Source: Rhyzopertha dominica (taxonomy: Eukaryota > Arthropoda > Insecta > Coleoptera > Bostrichidae). Taken from it: DNA of 64,000 nucleotides. The stretch is taken from contig QCXZ01000138.1 of NCBI GenBank assembly GCA_025024175.1, forward strand, positions 45,975,092 to 46,039,091. Direction: 5' to 3'. Of this stretch, positions 56,787 through 64,000 are shown in pieces. A program made the position numbers and the translations under genes. The notes under the pieces are model-generated. The model searched no databases and was not told the DNA's origin. It was given only the letters and a program-made list of their open reading frames with translations. Every line of letters begins with the position of its first letter. The first letter of the stretch is position 1.

Positions 56787-56813
56787 AGCATAGACATGCA
56801 TTTTAACGTATTT

Positions 56814-57889
56814 AAAGTTTAAAATAAATAAAGGAGCTAATTGAGATGCAGACGCGATAATCACAAAAAGCTAAACTGTTCGAAACAAATCATACATAGG
56901 TATGAAGGATAGTTTCTAGTTTTCTAGGCTTAAAATGAACGCAATTTTTAGAAGATTAATTTCACTAAATTAAGCAAGATTATGGGAACTTAAAGAATAA
57001 AAACCACACAATGAATTTGAAAAATAACAGAAATCTTCAAAAAATCGAAAAAGTCTACATAAAATCTAGCGCACTTTCTACTTTCGCGAATGCTTTACTT
57101 CAGCTATAAATGAATACCCACATCCTTCTCTCTAGTACTTACATATTTGAGAACAACGCTCCGGAATGAACTTTGACAGAGCTCTTCAGGATTACTCACG
57201 TCATTCCTGCAATTTAGCAAGTTCAACGCACTGGCCTGCAATTACACAAACTGCTAAATTAAGAACGTCGACTTCCGACGATTCCTTGAATTTCTGCCAG
57301 GGTTAAGCACAGAGGAAAATCGCACGCATGCGATGACAAGCCACAGTCGTTAAAATAACCGACCGATGCGAATCTACGCCCGTTGGAATGCGTTACGTAA
57401 CTCGGTCAAAGTGGTTTTTACTTTTCTTCTTTGACAGAACAATGCGGAGAATTCACATATGCGGAGGGATCGTACGAGAGATCTGCGTTTGGATTCGCCA
57501 ATGAGACGTTTAAAGAAGGCATTGGGTGATACAAATAAAAGAAAGCATAAGCTCATACTCCACAGAAGAAATGCTTTAGTTCACCTGAATAAAACAAGCA
57601 CCATAATGCGTACGAAGTAAATCCTTATTACAATTAAATAGCTTTGCTACCAATAATTGGTTCGAAAAAAATGCATCAAGTCTTCAGTAGATGCACTGTT
57701 TATGAATAAGCAGATATATTTACATATCAGAAGTTTTCCATCTAAACTAGTGATGACTGAATTTTCGATTGTACGAAAATTAAAATACTATAAAAATCTC
57801 TCCAAAGTACAGATTTTCAGTATGCTCCAGTTTAAGAAAAAACATGGACTAGTTGGCAGCAATTTTTTTAGATGGTGTTGATGAAAAAC
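56814..57889. other. AT-rich stretch, nothing recognised
   Basis: Open frames at 57374-57556 minus and 57657-57881 plus have no motif of their own. The latter may be the decayed N-terminal part of the Harbinger remnant that follows. Confidence 0.35.
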
Positions 57890-58265
57890 AAGGTGCCGCT
57901 CTTACTCCAATAAGCAGAATGAAGATATTTGGTGGATCCTGAATTCCAAGAAGGAATTGCTGAAAAACTGCGGGTGGAACAGTCTGCAGTCCCAGCATTG
58001 GATAAAATTGAGTGGACACCTAATCATGGAGGCAAAATAGATATAGCAAAGTAAGTGTAAGTTTTCTACTGCAAATGGTTGTAATCAACTGTACTCATGT
58101 AAAAATACCAAGACATCATGGAGACGAACATGAAACCGAAAGAGCGAATGTGCAGTAAATATGCAAGCAAAGTGCGGTTCCAAATAAGTATATGTTTACA
58201 AGTATGGATGTTAGTTTGCTAGGATCTGTTCATGACAGTAGAGTTTTAAAATAATCTCCAGTACG
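57890..58265 (+). pseudogene. PIF/Harbinger transposase remnant
   Basis: The plus strand at 57930-58010 reads PEFQEGIAEKLRVEQSAVPAL, which resembles the GDPxFQxxVGxxxGVSQxTVSR helix-turn-helix region of Harbinger transposases. At 58203-58250, after a gap, MDVSLLGSVHDSRVLK matches the ...xYPGSxHDSRVLRxS block around the second acidic residue of the DDE_4 nuclease. The first and third acidic blocks are not readable, and frames change between the pieces. Confidence 0.55.
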
Positions 58266-59061
58266 GGATAACAATTCCGTTCTACTTGCCCAACACGGTT
58301 ATGCTATAAAGTAATGTCTAATATGATAGCATTTTGTAATCCTGTCAACAATATCAAAATAAGCTACAATGACAATGATGAGCATGGCAATGATCCTGGC
58401 CAGAATTTGGATGAAATAATTGACAATATCTATCTAAATTTATAAAATCAAATAAATAAGTGAGTGTAGCATGTACTTCTTTCTAAATTAAAGCTTTTGA
58501 ACTAAATGAGAACAGAAAAAAATTAATTTATGTTTATTACAAACACATTAATATTAATGTTTTAATGCTACTCACCGAAAATTTTGCTCAAAGTTGGATT
58601 CGTCTCAAATAATATTTTCTTCATTCTGTTGGTTTTTTTTTGTTTTCGGTTTTCTTCAAGCCCGCCTTCTTTTTCAATCTCGTTCTCATATTATTTACCT
58701 TTTTTAAGAAATGCTGAGGCGATTTCTTTCCACATTTTTCAAATTTCAATGCTTTTTTGAATAGCAAATTTGTCATCATTAAATATCCTTGATTAGAATA
58801 AGCTTCTTTAGAAACAAATTGCATTGTACAACATTGTCTCCGTTCACTACGGTCTTTGCTACCTGTGTTAGAACATGATATTTTTATGCACCTTGCTTGT
58901 ACTTCTGTTTTGAAGTACTGAACACTTGTTCATTTTAATGATACGGTTAAGCCAATTAATTTCTTTAAAATTTTGCCTTAAACTTTTAATTCTAATTTAA
59001 GTTAAACTAACCACATCACCACTTTTTTTTCAAAGATCTGCGATGTGTTAAAATTTTTTAT
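58266..59061. other. AT-rich stretch, nothing recognised
   Basis: A Lys-rich minus-strand open frame at 58621-58824 reflects A/T-rich composition rather than a known gene. Confidence 0.35.
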
Positions 59062-59322
59062 GGAGACCTGCAGATGCTTGCCAACTAGGCAGAATACAGG
59101 TTATTTCATTAAGCAAGTAGTTCCAGTTCAGGCAGGCAGATCGCTTTGCTATCATGTCAGTTTATTGCTAATAGATGGCATTGCCATCTATTTTTCTACT
59201 CACATCATACCATAACCAGTTGTCTGCACTAAACCTAAACTACACTGACGAGCTGTAATAAAAGCGAAACAGACCTGTCTGTAGTAGATTGTGCAGACAG
59301 CATAACATAGACATACATGTTA
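59062..59322 (+). repeat. diverged single unit of the ribozyme repeat
   Basis: It aligns with the array unit in order: GGxGACCTG, CAGAATACAGGTxA, CAGGCAG and GGCATTGCCATC, ACATCATACCAT, then the ribozyme and CATAGACATxCATxTTAA. It lacks the TATATAAG segment (about 20 bp shorter there). It lies 2.2 kb downstream of the array in the same orientation. Divergence is far greater than between array units, so it is an older, separate copy. Confidence 0.88.
59221..59299 (+). ncRNA. hammerhead ribozyme, diverged unit
   Basis: Distal stem I: TGTCTGCAC (59221-59229) with GTGCAGACA (59291-59299). Proximal stem I: CTACA (59240-59244) with TGTAG (59280-59284). Core: CTGACGA (59245-59251), within CTGANGA. 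Stem II is shortened: GCT (59252-59254) with AGC (59263-59265). GAA 59266-59268. Stem III: ACAG (59269-59272) with CTGT (59275-59278). Cleavage is expected after C59279. Compared with the array, both proximal stem I and stem III changed on both strands so that pairing is kept. Confidence 0.88.
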
Positions 59323-61012
59323 AATGTTTTACATTTGTATGGTTATCATACGACTATTGATGCTCTATTTTACAAACAAGTAGTCACAGTTTAACAATTA
59401 TACCCTGAATGGTGATAAAATTATGAATTTTTGAAGACATGTACCCGTAAAGGCGATATTAGCTTGACGTCAGCTTGTTCCTAAGTGGCAGCCATCTTGT
59501 TTAAATCGTTGGATGGCGGTTTGGCGTTTCGCAAGGTAGCTGACAGCTGTTGACGTGTTGACGAAGAACTACTCTGTAATCTAATCTAATAATCTTGCGA
59601 AAATGGTAATTTATGGCGTTATTGGTCGTTCGGTAATATATTTGTACGGCTTGGCGTCTATGATTCAAAATTAGTGCGAAAAAAGACCTTTCCACGAGAA
59701 GATGGACAACACCAGTTCATGCACCATTCGCTAGATGGCGCTCTTACCTAGGGACTTCATACGTAATGAGGCGGAGTAACTAGTAAAAAAATCAAATATT
59801 GCATCAAACATCGTGACGTCCGCTGGTTGCAATTTTATTATGGTATAAATCTTTAAGAAAACGACGTCTTTTCGGCGGAAGTGACTTAAGCGCATCATTC
59901 TGGTATCGTCGGATGTATTTACTTTCATTTTAAGTAAGCATATACAAATGTATCCTATAGGAGAAAAGTACATGTTGATCATCCTTAGGGCAATACCTAT
60001 ACCAATTCGTCCGATCTGTTGAGTTATTATCAAGTTATGTGCGTGGCAAGATAGATATTAGACTGACAAAAGCACCTTTTCTTCGCAAATGAATAAAAAA
60101 AAACGCCCTTAAAAAAACCTGTTGAAGGTAGCAAGCATGCCATAAATCAAATACCACCGAAAAAATCCAAAGAAACACGAACACGAACACTGAAGAGCAT
60201 TCTCCGAATAAAAGACGATTATTTCCGTTTACACTTTTTACGAATTGAAAGAATTGGTAACCAAATTGTTTACAAACACATTTTTATTCGTTCACAAACA
60301 CATACGCTACAAAAACCGCAAACGAGGCATTTTCTTCAACAGGATTCGCTACCCTCCGGGAGCAACGAACTGGTCCCTGCAAGTTCAATTACTTTCGATC
60401 CATTGATGAAGATTTCAAGCCAGCCCCCGTGGGTGTACCGACTGTTACATGCAACATGCCTTATCGCTTCGGGTTTCTAGTTTGTACACACGCACGGATC
60501 TATTGTGTGTGTGTTTATCTGGAACGACGTCCGACTCTCAAATGACATTTTAACTGCTTCGATTAATCTAAATTTACAATTAAACGAGTATTAGCACTCT
60601 GCCCCGACAGCCAAGAGCGAAAAGAAAGTTAATTGCCCTGCATTAGTGCGATTCTGACTAATACAGCAGTTCCCTGCGACAGCAGTGGCGTGCTCTAGGA
60701 TCATTATCGAAAATAACAGGATATCACGCTTCGAAAGAACAAGTTAATATCAATCTGAGAGGTTCATCCTTTCACTGATGAGGTTTTTTAAGTCGTCATT
60801 AATCTAACTTGGGCAGGAAAGTCTCTCTAGATGAATCTATTGAAAAGCAACAGTGGTTCAGTTATATATGGATTCATCCTCGATATGAAAGACAATAAAC
60901 AATAAAATTGCACAAATCTTTTCTTTTGCTTTTATAAATCGGCTCAAAAAACTTATAGAACCTCGTGTATTCAATGTCAAAGATCACAAAATTCCTTTGC
61001 TCTAAATGACAT
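59323..61012. other. 1.7 kb stretch, nothing recognised
   Basis: No gene. Open frames at 59501-59695 and 59731-60033 on the minus strand have no motif. The 60340-60700 part is less AT-rich but unreadable. Confidence 0.4.
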
Positions 61013-62170
61013 TTGGAGATATTAGAAAAGTTCTGTAGTATAAAATCGTCCACAAATTTGTTCTTTGTTCTCTCTAGGGAAATATTTTATGCAACTAATC
61101 GTTCTTGTCTTCTATTGGATGTCCTAGAATGTTCTATGACGTTCTCGAAATGTTTATTTTCGACGTCTCCATCACGAGCTGGTTACGGCTATGTGCCACA
61201 CTTAGGGGTTTTGTTGTATGCTGATGAATTTCCACATGAACAAAACCTTTCAAGAAACATCGAGATTATGAACTGCTGTTTCAAAGTCTGGCGCTTATGC
61301 CCTAATCCATTGAACACAGAAGTAACTTGTTTTCATCTCAAAACACCAAAAAAAAACTTCAAGTTATGTCAAATAAAATAATTCTCAAACATAACTTCTC
61401 AGCAAAATACCTTGGAGTGACCACACAACGTACAAGACATCTAGAAAACGTCAGTAAAAAATTACAGACTAGAAATAACATTCTGCATAAGCTTGCTGGT
61501 ACAAGTTGGGGTGCAAATGTAAGTGTACTCCGTATTTCTGGCACTGCCTTGCTTTATAGCACTGCTGAGTACTGTTGTTCTGTCTGGAAAAATAGTCATC
61601 ACACAGGAAAAATGGACACTCAACTAAATACTGCTAAACGAATAATCACTGGAACAAGTAAATCAACTCGATTACCTTGGCTTCTGATTCTTTCAAACAT
61701 ACGGTTTGCAACAAATAAAGCTAGGCAAAAATATCAATCAGCTCCTAATGAGTTTCTGATTTCCCGAGATCTGCAAGAGCTACCTACAACTCGGCTAACT
61801 TCTAGAAAACCTCTGTGGACAGAAGATTTCCTTCGTGCTCCTTATACCATTGAAGATGGATGGTGTTCTGGCAACTAAAGAAACATGATATATTCAATCA
61901 ACAACTTATACAATATCTTACAGAAAATGTGGCAAGGACTGACCTCCCGAGAAAGTCTTGGGGTCACTCTGAATCGCCTTCGCACTGGTCATGGCGAATG
62001 CAACTTTTTTCTTAATAAATGGGATCTATCCGCCCTTCTTGTGAATGTGGAGACCCCCTCCAAACAATTGAACATATGGATAACAGATGCTCCTGTACAG
62101 CATGGCCTGGTACTTTTACGTCTATCCATCGTGTTGACGAAGGTGTTGAAGATTGGCTTAAGATAATCGA
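61013..62170 (+). pseudogene. Jockey-like non-LTR reverse transcriptase, 3' half
   Basis: Plus strand. After decayed sequence, LLYADEFPHE (61212-61240) is motif C with YADD changed to YADE. Then come NCCFKVWRLCPNPLNTEVTC and FHLKTPKK (61270-61350). A frame change leads to a 183-codon frame (61327-61878) with NFSAKYLGVTTQRTRHLENV, TRNNILHKLAGTSWGANVSV and LRISGTALLYSTAEYCCSVW, the post-RT thumb and C-terminal region of Jockey-type proteins. A final frame (61885-62166) has SLGVTLNRLRTGHGECN and, shifted, CECGDPLQTIEHM, the C-terminal Cys/His finger. The 5' half of the RT is missing or unreadable. Confidence 0.8.
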
Positions 62171-63683
62171 GATCTGATTCAAATTTCTCTTCAATACTCT
62201 ATATCCAGAATAGATACACGTAATGCGAGATCTCTTATCGTTGAATGAAAAGATTTTATAAAAGTCGACAGTAGTCGCATGAAATTAACAGTTATTATGT
62301 GTATTAATATAATTATAACTGCTTTATTATCAATGTAAGAATGTAGGCTATCTACCTCCACAACCACGAATCTGACGATTTAGAAGTTGCGGTGAAAAAT
62401 AATTTTAATAAAAATGCAATAGCAAGCATGCATATTAATGTTCTCTTGTGCATCATCTTCTTTCTCTTCTGGTTTTAATTTTCATCATCATTCTCGCTGT
62501 AGGTTGTAATCGACTTTAAATTTTCAAAAACTACAGGTACATATTAACTTTGTTCATATGTTTTAATGCTGGTATTAAAAGCGTTGTTATCGGTTAGAAG
62601 GTTTCATTTCGCAATACCGATCACCATTCCTGGGGTTCTAAATCACTAGGCTTGGATCTGATGGTAGGGGCAGATGAGATGTTGTCGAGCTGCTGCACTT
62701 GTAGGTGGAAGAGATGATAGCTGCCCGATTGGCTAAGAGGCTTCATGACATGCCAAATTGTGCCCGTAGAAAATTTCCACACTTTTTTTTCTGATTTTTG
62801 GACTTAAGAAGAGGTGTACATTTTCAAACAATATTTCTGAAAGGCAATTCTCCTGCTGGAATAGGTACTAGCTGACTTATTCAAATTGGAATGTTTCTCG
62901 AATATTTTGATAGTTGACAGTTTTCTTTAAAAAAAAAGCGTAATGTTGTGCCACACCCACTGATACACTATTACATTAATTTGTCCACACTACCTTTGCC
63001 CTTTTTTTAAGAAAATATGTTATGTTAAAAGAACCAGGTGATAAATATTTTCTCCTATGGTAAGAGCACAGTCATTGTTTCGTCAAAATAAATCGAATAA
63101 GAAGTTGAAACAGCAGCAGTAATCTACAACTTTTCCGATAACTCCAAATTACTTTTACGACAAAGGAAACAAAATGTGTAAAAAAAACGGGTTTTGTTAC
63201 CTCTGACCTTGAATGTTTTGACTCGCGTGCGTACACGATATTATATGGGACTTTTAAAACGTAGAAATAAAAATTTTATACAAGCTTATAGCTTATTATC
63301 TTTAATTCCGAGAATTGCATTTTTCACACCTTATGTGACTGTACTACAGATAAAATAAAAAATTGTAAAAGTTACTTAAGAGCGCAGCCACAGATCAGGT
63401 TGCCACGGTCTGTATGTCTGTACTACATCAGAAAATAAGTCCACATGGTTTGTATTTATTTGTACTGCTGTTAGCTACTTAGAGATGGGTTTTCCCAGTT
63501 TCCCACTGAACATTTTACCCGATTTGCTTAAAGATTGATGTGAAGCATTTTGTACGTTGAAATAGTTGTAGATTGTTGTAACCAGTGCGCAAATTTATTT
63601 TGTTTTATTTAATCTAAATCATATTCAAGAAATTGAAGGAATCCTAGAAATTCTTGAAAATAACAAATCTAACCTATCCCTTA
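62171..63683. other. AT-rich stretch, nothing recognised
   Basis: The first 100 bp or so are probably the 3' non-coding end of the Jockey-like element. The remainder has no gene or repeat that could be supported. Confidence 0.4.
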
Positions 63684-63975
63684 CGCACAGGGGCGTAGCT
63701 AGGAGGGGTCTTGGGGGGGCTAATCCCCCCTAAACTTTTCGATAGCCCCCCTAAAAATATTTCTTAAAGTTTAAATATAATAATTTATTTATATGTGTTG
63801 ACTTTAAATTTTATGAAAATTATGAAACTGCCTTCGCCAAAGCTGCCTCCACTGGGAAGGTCAACTTTAATGTTTTACTACCTATCGTGAATAATTATTA
63901 TTATTTCTACTCGAAGGACTTAACCCCCCCCCCCCCCCTAAAACATTATATTAGCTACGCTTATGCTTACGCAAC
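63684..63975. mobile_element. small MITE-like element with GGGGCGTAGCTA ends
   Basis: The left end GGGGCGTAGCTAGG (about 63690) and right end TAGCTACGCTTATG (63951-63964) share an inverted GCGTAGCTA core. Poly-G and poly-C runs lie inside each end (63712-63720; 63925-63940). The interior is AT-rich and non-coding. It resembles the common AGGGGCGTAGCTAGG class of non-autonomous insect repeats. Exact ends are uncertain. Confidence 0.5.
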
Positions 63976-64000
63976 GCTTTATTTCATGAAAAATGACGCC

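Larger units (their letters stand above)
55811..56813 (+). repeat. tandem array of a 352-bp hammerhead-ribozyme repeat, about 2.85 units
   Basis: Positions 352 apart match throughout: TATGCAGTTxCATGCC at 55812, 56164 and 56516; the ribozyme at 55993, 56345 and 56697; TATATAAG at 55967, 56319 and 56671. Units differ by only a few bases, so the array is young or homogenised. Three complete ribozymes lie inside, while the last unit stops about 30 bp after its ribozyme. No long coding frame is conserved; the open minus frames in units 1 and 2 are by-products of the repeat. A diverged single unit occurs at 59062-59322. The array looks like a satellite or retrozyme-like element whose transcripts would self-cleave to 352-nt monomers. 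Confidence 0.92.

Noticed and set aside
60774..60786. CACTGATGAGG as another hammerhead core
   Set aside because: No pairing stem II and no GAAA follow within a plausible distance.
1..64000. CRISPR arrays, rRNA and tRNA genes
   Set aside because: No regularly spaced short repeats with unique spacers, no conserved rRNA blocks and no cloverleaf with a GGTTCGAATCC-like T arm were seen; the window is eukaryotic.

Overview
This 64 kb window is AT-rich, gene-poor DNA from an animal, most likely an insect. No host protein gene, rRNA or tRNA could be supported. Almost everything that can be read is transposable-element debris: many unrelated Tc1/mariner lineages, Penelope-like elements (PLEs) with GIY-YIG endonucleases, several non-LTR retrotransposon clades, scraps of Ty1/copia and BEL/Pao, piggyBac-like and PIF/Harbinger-like DNA transposons, a tyrosine-recombinase element and foldback elements. 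This mix, the 50-60 bp intron and scattered single ambiguous bases (n) fit a large repeat-rich insect genome. The species cannot be named from the sequence.

Layout. 0.65-2.4 kb: a minus-strand PLE inserted into a non-LTR reverse transcriptase (RT; 2.4-2.9 kb). 3.6-6.1 kb: a mariner scrap, then a second non-LTR RT interrupted by a piggyBac-like remnant. 7.0-8.9 kb: a nearly complete mariner-superfamily element with long inverted ends and D-41-D catalytic spacing; a second, decayed copy lies at 49.5-50.8 kb. 12.2-13.2 kb: a classical D34D-type mariner. 15.0-16.3 kb: a compact tyrosine-recombinase element bounded by 16-bp inverted repeats with extra palindromes nearby. 17.9-19.7 kb: a second PLE followed by a PLE 5' fragment. 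21-32.9 kb: mostly unreadable AT-rich DNA with mariner scraps. 36.6 kb: copia RT. 37.5-39.5 kb: tandem PLE remnants. 39.7-40.5 kb: mariner. 41.6-43.9 kb: an RTE-like retrotransposon. 44.1-44.9 kb: a TTAA-flanked foldback element. 47.1-47.6 kb: BEL/Pao. 47.7-48.8 kb: a second RTE-like element. 57.9-58.3 kb: Harbinger. 61.0-62.3 kb: Jockey-like RT.

The most interesting region is 55.8-56.8 kb. It is a tandem array of a 352-bp unit in which every unit carries a hammerhead ribozyme: a CTGATGA core, a closed stem II, GAAA, a very short palindromic stem III, a cleavage C and a paired stem I. A diverged single unit at 59.06-59.32 kb keeps the fold through compensatory changes in stems I and III. Each array unit has a TATATAAG box just upstream of the ribozyme. 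The array looks like a ribozyme-bearing satellite or retrozyme-like element whose transcripts would be cut into 352-nt monomers. Two PLE copies also carry a hammerhead-like motif near their 3' ends, and an orphan motif of similar form lies at 34.3 kb.

All calls come from reading the sequence and from memory of protein families. No search, folding or alignment program was run.
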